DNA of 6,365 bases from Ruminococcaceae bacterium UBA4958 (GTDB taxonomy: Bacteria; Bacillota; Clostridia; Oscillospirales; Acutalibacteraceae). The stretch's first letter is position 1, and the number at the start of each line of letters is the position of its first letter. Below, one piece after another: positions 1-6,365 of this stretch. The notes under the pieces are model-generated. The model made no database searches and was not told the DNA's origin. It saw nothing but the letters and a program-made list of their open reading frames with translations. A program made the translations under genes and the position numbers. The stretch spans positions 1 through 6,365 of the forward strand of contig DHAI01000041.1 of assembly GCA_002397355.1 (NCBI GenBank). The letters run 5' to 3'.

Positions 1-944
1 CGAAGCAGCTCACCGACTACGTAAAGCTGCCGGACGGTTCCTATACCTACGGCGTGCTCACCGACAACTGGATCAACAAAAATCTGTTCATCTGGAAGCT
101 GGTCAACAACAACATCCTGGACAAAGAGTGCTTTAAGCAGACGGACAGCCAGGCGGATGAGAAGGTCGGAAACGGCACGGCGCTTTTTGCCTCCACAGAA
201 TACGGCTGCGTCGTCAATTCGACCAAGCTGACCGGGCTGTACACATCCCACCCGGAAATGCGGTACGTGCCGGTAGGACCGCTGAATTACAGCGACGGCT
301 CCGCCGCCGTCCAGGGTGAGACCTACGGCCGCTCCGGCTCCCCGGTCATCTTCTTCCCGACCAGCTGCGCCAACGTCGGCGCCGCCCTGACTTACCTGGA
401 TTACGTCAACAGCGAGGAGGGCGCGCGGCTCGTGCAGTACGGCATCGAAGGCGAGACCTATACGATGAACGACAAGAACCAGCCCCGCCTGAACGCCGAC
501 ATCCTGAAACGGAAAAAGGCCGGCGACACGGCCGTGGACAACGAACTCCGCGAAAAAGGGATCGGCTATATCTTCGGCAGGACGTTCCAGGCCAACAAGA
601 GCGTCACCTGGTGGGGCGAGGCGAACCCCGGCGACGCCGACGCGGCGGTTCCGGACGTCGAAGCGTATAAGAAGCTGAAGCCCGTGGAGCGCATGAAAGG
701 CTACCCGCTGAGCGCTCTGGCCCCCACTTACAAGGATTACGACGCGGTCACGAAATTCGCGTTCGAGGGCACGAAGCAGGACGACTACACGCAGCGGGCC
801 TTCTTCGCAAAGACGGAGTCCGAGGCAAAGTCCATCCTGAAGAGCTACCAGGACTACCTCCTGACGCAGCAGAACGGGATGTTCAAGGATTACCTCAAAT
901 ATCTCACGGAACAGGCGAAGTCGCGCAGCGACGTCGTGAACTGA
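1..944 (+). CDS. Carbohydrate ABC transporter solute-binding lipoprotein, 5'-truncated
   Basis: The frame is open from the window edge (first whole codon at position 3) to a TGA at 942-944, giving 313 visible residues. A GTG at position 54 is internal and is not the start. The sequence resembles the C-terminal half of long (roughly 500-550 aa) extracellular solute-binding proteins of the LipO/YtcQ/LplA type, which deliver sugars or oligosaccharides to ABC permeases. Recognisable parts are the stretch around GSPVIFFPTSCANVGAALTY followed by NSEEGARLVQYGIEGETYTM, where the SEEG...YGIEG..Y pattern is typical of this group, and a charged helical C-terminus. The signal peptide and lipobox would lie upstream, so lipoprotein anchoring is inferred from the family. 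No permease or ATPase gene is visible; permeases are probably encoded upstream, and such systems often share an ATPase encoded elsewhere. The two downstream glycosidase-like genes support an oligosaccharide ligand. The exact sugar cannot be read from the sequence. Confidence 0.9.
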   Translation, partial: KQLTDYVKLPDGSYTYGVLTDNWINKNLFIWKLVNNNILDKECFKQTDSQADEKVGNGTALFASTEYGCVVNSTKLTGLYTSHPEMRYVPVGPLNYSDGSAAVQGETYGRSGSPVIFFPTSCANVGAALTYLDYVNSEEGARLVQYGIEGETYTMNDKNQPRLNADILKRKKAGDTAVDNELREKGIGYIFGRTFQANKSVTWWGEANPGDADAAVPDVEAYKKLKPVERMKGYPLSALAPTYKDYDAVTKFAFEGTKQDDYTQRAFFAKTESEAKSILKSYQDYLLTQQNGMFKDYLKYLTEQAKSRSDVVN

Positions 945-966
945 CGGGGCGGTAAGCCGCCGGTCA
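942..966 (+). other. Small hairpin spanning the solute-binding protein stop codon
   Basis: An imperfect inverted repeat starts at the TGA. TGAC (942-945) pairs with GTCA (963-966), and GGCGG (948-952) pairs with CCGCC (957-961) around a TAAG loop, with a small internal loop between the two stems. It lies 18 bases before the terminator stem. It could help stabilise the mRNA 3' end, but in GC-rich DNA a stem this short may also be chance. Confidence 0.35.
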
Positions 967-984
967 ATGCAGGGCGCCGGGCGG

Positions 985-1020
985 GTCCCCTGCCGGATTC
1001 TCCGGCAGGGGACGCTTTTT
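985..1020 (+). terminator. Intrinsic (Rho-independent) terminator after the solute-binding protein gene
   Basis: A perfect 12-bp inverted repeat (985-996 with 1002-1013) encloses a 5-base loop, ATTCT. Two bases later a run of five T follows at 1016-1020. This is a strong, canonical terminator lying 40 bases after the stop of the solute-binding protein gene. Only 34 bases separate the T-run from the next start codon, and those bases also carry its ribosome binding site. The terminator therefore probably limits, rather than fully blocks, expression of the downstream genes. Confidence 0.9.
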
Positions 1021-1054
1021 CCCCGCGGCAAAAAGAGAAAGGAAGTATTTCAGA

Positions 1055-3331
1055 ATGAGCATGATCCGGGAAAAGCAGGCGGAACGCACGGGCTTTCAGG
1101 AACGCGCCCCCTATCATCCGGGCATCGACGTGCAGTGCGATTTCGTCATGGTCTACGGCGTCGACGATTCTATGCCGGGCCGGGTGCGGGAATACCGGGA
1201 AAAGGGGTACGTCGTCCACCTGATGACGGGCAGCGCCTGGGGCGAATACCAGGACTACCTGAACGGGAAGTGGGACGGGAGGAAGCACTGGGACGAAAGC
1301 CAGACGGACCGCGCGGGGAAGCCGGTCCTCCACGGGAAGGACGTCCCCTATATGGTTCCCTCCGTATCGTTTTCGGACTACCTGACGGAACGGCTCAAGG
1401 CGGCGGTGGACGCGGGCGTGGAGGCCATCCATATGGAGGAGCCGGAATTCTGGGATTTCTCGGGGTATTCGGCGGCATTCAAGCGGGAATACGCTCTGTA
1501 TTACCGGGAGCCGTGGCAGCCTCCCCACAGCGGGCTGGACGCGCATTACAGGGCCGCCCGCCTGAAAGCGTATCTGTACGGGAGGGCCCTGAGCCGCATC
1601 AGTTCCTCCCTCAAGGAATACGCCATGGTGAAGTACGGCAGGAACCTGCGGTTCTACGTGCCGACGCACAGCCTGCTGAATTATACGCAATGGAAAATCA
1701 TGAGCCCGGAGGCCGCCCTGCTCGACATCCCGTCCGTCGACGGCTACATCGCGCAGGTCTGGACCGGAACGAGCCGCTCCGCGAACCTGTACGGCGGCGT
1801 CGTCAGGGAGCGGACCTTCGAGACGGCCTACCTCGAATACGGCGTCATGCAGGAGCTGGTGCGGGGAACCGGCAGGGACATGTGGTTCCTGCACGACCCC
1901 ATTGAGGACAACCCGGGGTACGCCTGGGAGGACTATGAGAAGAACTATCTGCGGACGGTCACGGCCTCCCTGCTCCACCCCGCCGTCTCCCGCTACGAGG
2001 TCTGCCCGTGGCCGAACCGCGTGTTCCGCGGGAAGTACCCGGTGGACGCGAAAACCCGGAAGCCGGCGAAAAACGCGAGGCCGATCCCGCCCGGCTACGC
2101 CTCGCTGCTCTGCGGGGTTTTTCAGACGCTCGGCAACATGGACCAAAAGGACTGGGAATTCTGCGGCTCCGCGCCGGCGGTCGGGATCTTCCTGTCCGAC
2201 AGCGGCCTGTTCCAGCGGTCCTACCCCGACGGCGTGTTCGGCCGTGACACGGAAAGCCGGTTCGGCAAGGCGGAAAAAAAGCTCGCGGAACTCGTGAAGC
2301 GGCAGAAGGACGGAGAAAACTGCGCGGAGGAAAGCAGGGCCCTGTGCGCGTCCGTGGACGCCGACGGGAATCTGCGCAGGGCGTTTTCCGCCAGCGCGAC
2401 CTTCCCGGCTTTCTTCGGGATGGCGCTGCCGCTCCTGAAGTACGGGCTGCCGCTCGCCCCGGTGCAGCTCGACAACGTCCGCAGGTACCCGGGCTGCCTG
2501 GACGGCTATTCCTATCTCGTGCTGAGCTACGAGCTTATGAAGCCGGCGTCCCCGGACGTGAACCAGGCCGTCGCCTCCTGGGTGCGCGAGGGCGGAACCC
2601 TGTTTTACGTCGGCGACGGCGGAGATCCGTTCCACCGGATTTCCGCCTGGTGGAACCGCGCAGGCGCGGGCTACGCAAATCCGGCGGAGCATCTGTTCGA
2701 GGCGCTCGGCCTGGGGCGGCGTCCGCGGGAAGGGACCCACCGGGTCGGGAAGGGCCGGCTGCTTTACTGGGAAATGGCGCCGGCCCGCCTCTGCCTGAGC
2801 GAAGAGCTCGCGTCGAAGTACCGCGGCTGGGTGCGGGACGCGCTGGAAAGCGGCGGCGCGCGCTGGGACTACGCCAACCGGCTCACGCTCCGCCGCGGCC
2901 CCTACCTGATTTCCGCGGTGATGGACGAAAGCGTCTCCGAAGAGCCGCAGGTTCTGGAGGGCCTGTACGCCGACCTCTATACGCCGGAAATGGACATCAC
3001 GCAGAAAAAGGTCCTCCGGCCCGGGGACTGCGCGCTCCTCTACGACTTTTCCCGGATCGCGGACATGGAGAGCGGGATCGTCGGCAGCTCCGCGAGAGTC
3101 TTTTCCTTCGACTGCGGCGGGCGCGCTTTCTCCCTCACCGCGCAGGGCCCCGACGCCGTCGCCGTGTTCCTGCGGGTGCGCCTGCCGGAGGAGCCCCGCG
3201 AGGTCCGCGCCGAAGGCGGCGGCGTGCCCGTCGCCGCCCGGTGCGAGTGGGACGACCGGAGCCGCACGCTCCTCGTCCGCTACGACAGCCGCGGCGAAAG
3301 GGTGACGATCGGCGGCGCGCTGAAATCTTAG
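1055..3331 (+). CDS. Uncharacterised putative glycoside hydrolase, GH42-like layout (barrel plus GATase-like domain)
   Basis: This is a 758-aa protein. The ATG at 1055 follows AAAGGAAG (1038-1045) by 9 bases; Met3 is a less likely alternative start. No signal peptide or membrane segment is seen, so it is probably cytoplasmic. Residues about 25-325 read as an alternating beta/alpha barrel: strand-like DFVMVYG (29-35), VVHLMTG (53-59), VEAIHM (122-127), LRFYVPTHS (198-206), DGYIAQVW (229-236), MWFLHDP (276-282) and RYEVCPWP (313-320). The acidic cluster E128-E129-P-E131 follows the strand that I count as beta-4, the usual acid/base position in clan GH-A. E284 (or D281) and E315 are candidate nucleophiles; this assignment is inferred. 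Residues about 370-540 look like a glutamine-amidotransferase-type Rossmann domain (YSYLVLSYELMKPAS, then WVREGGTLFYVGDGGDPF), as in GH42 beta-galactosidases. Residues about 600-758 look like beta-sandwich. I recall similar unnamed proteins in Bacillota but cannot name a CAZy family. Its place between the transporter component and the alpha-mannosidase suggests a role in oligosaccharide breakdown. The coding call is near certain; the enzymatic role is moderate. Confidence 0.8.
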   Translation: MSMIREKQAERTGFQERAPYHPGIDVQCDFVMVYGVDDSMPGRVREYREKGYVVHLMTGSAWGEYQDYLNGKWDGRKHWDESQTDRAGKPVLHGKDVPYMVPSVSFSDYLTERLKAAVDAGVEAIHMEEPEFWDFSGYSAAFKREYALYYREPWQPPHSGLDAHYRAARLKAYLYGRALSRISSSLKEYAMVKYGRNLRFYVPTHSLLNYTQWKIMSPEAALLDIPSVDGYIAQVWTGTSRSANLYGGVVRERTFETAYLEYGVMQELVRGTGRDMWFLHDPIEDNPGYAWEDYEKNYLRTVTASLLHPAVSRYEVCPWPNRVFRGKYPVDAKTRKPAKNARPIPPGYASLLCGVFQTLGNMDQKDWEFCGSAPAVGIFLSDSGLFQRSYPDGVFGRDTESRFGKAEKKLAELVKRQKDGENCAEESRALCASVDADGNLRRAFSASATFPAFFGMALPLLKYGLPLAPVQLDNVRRYPGCLDGYSYLVLSYELMKPASPDVNQAVASWVREGGTLFYVGDGGDPFHRISAWWNRAGAGYANPAEHLFEALGLGRRPREGTHRVGKGRLLYWEMAPARLCLSEELASKYRGWVRDALESGGARWDYANRLTLRRGPYLISAVMDESVSEEPQVLEGLYADLYTPEMDITQKKVLRPGDCALLYDFSRIADMESGIVGSSARVFSFDCGGRAFSLTAQGPDAVAVFLRVRLPEEPREVRAEGGGVPVAARCEWDDRSRTLLVRYDSRGERVTIGGALKS

Positions 3332-3336
3332 CGCGC

Positions 3337-3380
3337 TTGTTTCCATATAAAAATTATCCGGGAAGGAAAACGGATATAGT
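3337..3380 (+). promoter_or_regulatory. AT-rich intergenic patch with a weak candidate promoter
   Basis: The gap between the two glycosidase genes contains an unusually AT-rich patch, TTTCCATATAAAAATTATCC (3340-3359), in otherwise very GC-rich DNA. TATAGT (3375-3380) matches five of six bases of a sigma-A -10 box, but no good -35 box lies 16-18 bases upstream. TTGTTT (3337-3342) resembles a -35 box but lies too far away. A 6-bp inverted repeat (TATCCG 3355-3360, CGGATA 3371-3376) overlaps the patch and could be an operator half-site pair or a small RNA hairpin. A secondary promoter for the alpha-mannosidase gene is possible but not shown. Confidence 0.25.
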
Positions 3381-3431
3381 AGGTGAGAAAGCACAGCCGC
3401 GGCCCGCAAGGCGGAACGGCACGAGAAACGA

Positions 3432-3439
3432 GGGAGGAA
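3432..3439 (+). promoter_or_regulatory. Ribosome binding site fixing the alpha-mannosidase start
   Basis: GGGAGGAA ends three bases before the ATG at 3443, with the GGAGG core five bases from it. This is a near-consensus Shine-Dalgarno sequence. It favours the ATG at 3443 over the in-frame GTG at 3383, which lacks a comparable site and would add 20 basic, low-complexity residues. Confidence 0.85.
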
Positions 3440-3442
3440 CCT

Positions 3443-6292
3443 ATGGCAAAACTGGCGGAAAAATTCAGAAAACTGAAAACTTCGGTCGGCGGCAACCGCG
3501 AGGTGACGCAGTACGAAAACAGCTTCGGCATGCCGAAGGAAGAGGAGTACCACGTCGCCCGCCCCACACGGGCAAACAGCCGCATCCTCGGCGAACTGGA
3601 GTTCGCGCTGAACCTTTCGCGGGAGCTGGGGGATAAATACGACGGGGCGCTGGAGGAAGCGCTGGATTTCCTCCTGGCCCGGGAAAAGGCGGAGGGCGTG
3701 CTGACCGACACGGACTGCGCGCGGGCGGAGGACATCCTTGCCCCGATGGAGAAGGACGCGAAGGCTTACCAACTGATCCTCGCGGCGCACGCCCACATCG
3801 ACATGAACTGGATGTGGAGCTACGCGGAGACGGTCGCCGTCGTGCTCGCCACCTTCCGCACCATGCTCCGCATCATGGAGGAATACCCGGAGTTCCGCTT
3901 CTCCCAGTCGCAGGCGGCGGCCTACCGCATGGTGGAGCAGTACGACCCCGCGCTGATGGAGCAGATCAAGCGGCGCATCCGCGAAGGGCGCTGGGAGGTC
4001 ACGGCCTCCTCCTGGGTGGAATGCGACAAGAACATGCCGTCCACGGAATCGCTCCTGAACCACATCCGGTACACGAGGGAGTACCTTTCGGAGAAATGGG
4101 GGGTGCGGGACTTCGACATCGACTTCTCCCCCGACACCTTCGGCCACAGCGCCAACATCCCGGAGATCGACACGTTCGGCGGGATCCGGTACCTCTACCA
4201 CTGCCGCGGCCTGAAGGAGGACCACATCCTCTACCGGTTCCGTTCGCCGTCCGGCAAAGAGCTGCTCGCGTACCGCGAGCCCTACTGGTACAACGGCGGC
4301 ATCACGCCCCGCATCGGCGCGGGGCTGCCGGGGCTCTCCGCGAAATGCGCCGGGCTGAAAACCGGCCTCGTCGTCTACGGCGTCGGCGACCACGGGGGCG
4401 GCCCCACGCGCCGCGACGTGGAGCGCGCCCTCGAGATGCAATCCTGGCGGATCTTCCCGAAGATCCGCTTCGGCACGCTGCGGGAGTTTTTCCGGGAAGC
4501 GGAGAGCGTGCGGGACCGGCTTCCGGTCGTCTCGCACGAGCTGAACTACTACGCCCCCGGCTGCTACACGACGCAGAGCCGCATCAAGCGCGGCAACCGC
4601 CGCGCCGAAGCCGCGCTGTACAACGCGGAGGCCCTCTCGGCGCTCGCGGGCCGGCGGGCGGGCTTCCCCTACGCGGCCGACCAGTTCCGCGGCGCGTGGC
4701 GGAACGTGCTGTTCACCCACTTCCACGACCTGATCACCGGCTCCTGCGTGCAGGATTCCCGCGAGCACGCCATGGGCCTCTACCAGCACGCGATGGCGGC
4801 CGCGGACACGCAGATCCAGAACGCCATGCGCTCGGTCGCGGAAAAAATCGACACGTCCTCCGTCCCGGTGGAGCCGGACGCCTACAATTCGCAGTCGGAG
4901 GGGGCGGGCGCGGGCTACGGCGCGGGGGGCTTCTCCGGCGTCGCCGTCGAGGAGCGCGGCAGCGGCCGCACGCGCATTTTCCACATCTTCAACACGCTGC
5001 CCGAGGAGCGCGGCGAACTCGCCGAGCTGACCGTATGGGACTGGACCGGGGACCTGCGCTGCCTGCGCGTGAAGGACTGCCGCGGCAATCCCCTGGACTT
5101 CCAGCTGGAGGACCGCGCCCTGCGGCAGTACTGGGACCACAAATACTTCCGCGTCCTCGTGGACGTGAAGGTCCCGCCCCTCGGCTACACGACGGTGGTG
5201 CTCTCCGAAGCGGAGCTGGAGCGCTACCCGTTCTATTACCAGTCCGGCGAGCGCGTCGCGGCCGTCTACGACGACTATGTCCTGGAGAACGACGAGATCG
5301 CCGTGCGGATCGATTCCGCCACCGGGCGGCTGCGCTCCGCCGTGCGGAAAAACACCGGGGAGGAGATGCTGGCGGCGGGCGAGACGGCCGGTTTCTCCCT
5401 CATCGACACGGAGGCCGCCACTTCGAACGCCTGGCAGATCGGCAGGTATCTCCGCGAGAACCCGGTCGCGGAGTGCGTGAAGATCGAGAAGCTCCCGGGC
5501 GGCGGCCTGCGCAGCGGCCTGAAAGCCACCTACCGCGTCCGCGCTTCCACCGTCGAGGCGACGTATCTTCTCGACAGGCACCAGGCCGCCCTGCGCGTCG
5601 ACGCGCGGATCGACTGGAACGAGGTCGGCGCGGAGACCGTCCCCGTCCTGTGCTACCGCGTGCCGGTGTCCTACCCGGTCGGGGAATATCTGTACGACAT
5701 CCCCGGCGGGACGATCCGCCGCAAGCCGTGGGCCAACGACGTGCCCGCCCTTCGGTACGGCATGGCGGTGAACCCCCGCGGCGAAAGCGTCTTTCTCGCG
5801 AGCGACTGCAAATACGGATACCGCGGCGACGGGAAACACCTTTCCCTGACGCTGATCAACAGCGCGACGAGCCCGGACCCCTACCCGGAGCGCGGGATCC
5901 AGGAGTGCTCTCTCCTGCTCGGCTTCTCCCCGGACGCGGAAAAAACGGCCGAGGAAACCGCCGGCCGGTTCAGCCACAGGCTGCTCTACGTTCCGTCCGG
6001 TTCCCACGGCGGCCCGCTGCCGATGGAGGACAGCCTTCTGTCGTTCCGCTCCGGCAGCTCCGTCCTGGTGTCCCTCACGGCGGAGGACGGGGGCGCGGTC
6101 GCGGTGCGGCTCTGCGAGGTTTCCGGCCGCGACGACACGGCGGAGGTCCGCTTCGGCTTCCCCGTGAAAAAAGTCGAGTCCGTGCTGCTGGACGGGACCG
6201 CCTCCGGGATCGCCGCCGAGTGCAGGCGGAACACCGCCTCGGTGCGCGTGCCCGCGTTCTCCCTCGCGGAGATCAGGGTCTTCCCCGCCTGA
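3443..6292 (+). CDS. Alpha-mannosidase, glycoside hydrolase family 38
   Basis: A complete 949-aa protein that hydrolyses terminal alpha-mannosyl linkages by a retaining, zinc-dependent mechanism (family knowledge). After a helical N-terminal region (about 1-108), the catalytic domain begins with HAHIDMNWMW (116-125); H118 and D120 match the His-x-Asp zinc ligands of GH38. SPDTFGHS (229-236) carries the nucleophile and zinc ligand D231. GVGDHGGGPT (313-322) corresponds to the conserved glycine-rich loop, with D316 as a possible acid/base. HFHDLITGS (426-434) corresponds to HHDAITGT in Golgi mannosidase II, H428 being the fourth zinc ligand. A three-helix segment (about 375-470) and beta-sandwich domains (about 505-949) follow, the family's normal order and length. 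There is no signal peptide, so it probably acts in the cytoplasm on imported oligosaccharides. It lies 111 bp after the putative hydrolase gene on the same strand, probably in one operon. Linkage preference (alpha-1,2, 1,3 or 1,6) cannot be read from sequence. Confidence 0.95.
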   Translation: MAKLAEKFRKLKTSVGGNREVTQYENSFGMPKEEEYHVARPTRANSRILGELEFALNLSRELGDKYDGALEEALDFLLAREKAEGVLTDTDCARAEDILAPMEKDAKAYQLILAAHAHIDMNWMWSYAETVAVVLATFRTMLRIMEEYPEFRFSQSQAAAYRMVEQYDPALMEQIKRRIREGRWEVTASSWVECDKNMPSTESLLNHIRYTREYLSEKWGVRDFDIDFSPDTFGHSANIPEIDTFGGIRYLYHCRGLKEDHILYRFRSPSGKELLAYREPYWYNGGITPRIGAGLPGLSAKCAGLKTGLVVYGVGDHGGGPTRRDVERALEMQSWRIFPKIRFGTLREFFREAESVRDRLPVVSHELNYYAPGCYTTQSRIKRGNRRAEAALYNAEALSALAGRRAGFPYAADQFRGAWRNVLFTHFHDLITGSCVQDSREHAMGLYQHAMAAADTQIQNAMRSVAEKIDTSSVPVEPDAYNSQSEGAGAGYGAGGFSGVAVEERGSGRTRIFHIFNTLPEERGELAELTVWDWTGDLRCLRVKDCRGNPLDFQLEDRALRQYWDHKYFRVLVDVKVPPLGYTTVVLSEAELERYPFYYQSGERVAAVYDDYVLENDEIAVRIDSATGRLRSAVRKNTGEEMLAAGETAGFSLIDTEAATSNAWQIGRYLRENPVAECVKIEKLPGGGLRSGLKATYRVRASTVEATYLLDRHQAALRVDARIDWNEVGAETVPVLCYRVPVSYPVGEYLYDIPGGTIRRKPWANDVPALRYGMAVNPRGESVFLASDCKYGYRGDGKHLSLTLINSATSPDPYPERGIQECSLLLGFSPDAEKTAEETAGRFSHRLLYVPSGSHGGPLPMEDSLLSFRSGSSVLVSLTAEDGGAVAVRLCEVSGRDDTAEVRFGFPVKKVESVLLDGTASGIAAECRRNTASVRVPAFSLAEIRVFPA

Positions 6293-6311
6293 AGCCCTCC
6301 TGAAAAGGGCC

Positions 6312-6335
6312 CCCCGCGCCGGAAAGGCGCGCGGG
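6312..6335 (+). other. GC-rich hairpin downstream of the alpha-mannosidase gene
   Basis: GCGCC (6316-6320) pairs with GGCGC (6326-6330) across a GGAAA loop. The stem extends by four more G-C pairs (6312-6315 with 6331 and 6333-6335) around a single bulged C at 6332. No T-tract follows, so it is not a canonical intrinsic terminator. It could be a processing or 3'-end-stabilising structure between operon genes. No start codon with a ribosome binding site is visible before the window ends. Confidence 0.35.
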
Positions 6336-6365
6336 CGGGCACGCTGGAAGACGACCTGAAAAAGC

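Noticed and set aside
1563..1576. A TGAAAGCGTATCTG sequence resembling a catabolite-response (cre) element.
   Set aside because: It lies deep inside a coding region, departs from the consensus at two positions, and matches at this level are expected by chance.
967..1905. A 312-codon + strand frame beginning within the gap before the second gene.
   Set aside because: It would read through the terminator hairpin and has a Gly/Arg-rich shadow composition; the overlapping frame is the supported gene.
3383..3442. An upstream GTG start that would extend the alpha-mannosidase by 20 residues.
   Set aside because: There is no good ribosome binding site at a usable distance, the extension is basic and low-complexity, and a near-consensus site precedes the ATG at 3443.
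2344..3636. A 430-codon + strand frame bridging the two enzyme genes.
   Set aside because: It is Arg-rich and low-complexity, has no plausible ribosome binding site, and overlaps two well-supported genes.
890..6007. A 1705-codon open frame on the minus strand covering both enzyme genes.
   Set aside because: It is codon-aligned with the two real + strand genes, which share one frame, so it stays open simply because they use no TTA, CTA or TCA codons in this span. Its protein is low-complexity, rich in Ala, Arg, Val and Pro, and runs across a real intergenic gap. The + strand genes have clear family motifs.
3814..6303. An 829-codon + strand frame overlapping the alpha-mannosidase gene.
   Set aside because: Its product is an Arg, Pro, Gly and Ala-rich shadow with no recognisable domain, while the overlapping frame holds the intact GH38 motifs.
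6293..6365. Possible start of another gene at the window end (in-frame TLEDDLKK-like reading).
   Set aside because: No ATG, GTG or TTG with a ribosome binding site precedes it, and too few bases remain to judge.

Overview
The window reads as a GC-rich Bacillota-type chromosome segment, either a high-GC gut-type Clostridium relative or Paenibacillaceae; the genus cannot be fixed from the sequence. The grounds are GGAGG-type ribosome binding sites, a solute-binding protein of the long LipO/YtcQ/LplA-like type common in these bacteria, and strong GC bias at third codon positions. All real genes lie on the + strand. Everything else of length in the other five frames is a shadow of these genes, including a 5.1-kb antisense open frame.

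Layout. (1) Positions 1-944 hold the 3' part of a carbohydrate ABC-transporter solute-binding protein gene; its signal peptide and N-terminal lobe lie upstream of the window. A small hairpin spans its stop codon, and a strong intrinsic terminator follows at 985-1020. (2) Positions 1055-3331 encode a 758-aa protein with no signal peptide. It looks like a clan GH-A-type barrel followed by a glutamine-amidotransferase-like Rossmann domain and a C-terminal beta domain, a GH42-like layout. I cannot assign it to a named family. (3) A 111-bp gap, partly AT-rich, holds a weak candidate promoter and a small inverted repeat. (4) Positions 3443-6292 encode a complete cytoplasmic-type GH38 alpha-mannosidase of 949 aa with the expected zinc and nucleophile residues. 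(5) The last 73 bases are noncoding as far as can be seen and contain a GC-rich hairpin without a T-tract.

Together these look like the end of an oligosaccharide-uptake and breakdown locus. The lipoprotein binds a sugar outside the cell, permeases presumably encoded upstream import it, and two intracellular glycoside-processing proteins act on it. The GH38 enzyme points to an alpha-mannoside-containing substrate. The unclassified barrel protein is the most interesting item, because its conserved acidic motifs suggest catalysis but its linkage specificity is unknown. No mobile element, CRISPR array, tRNA or rRNA was seen.
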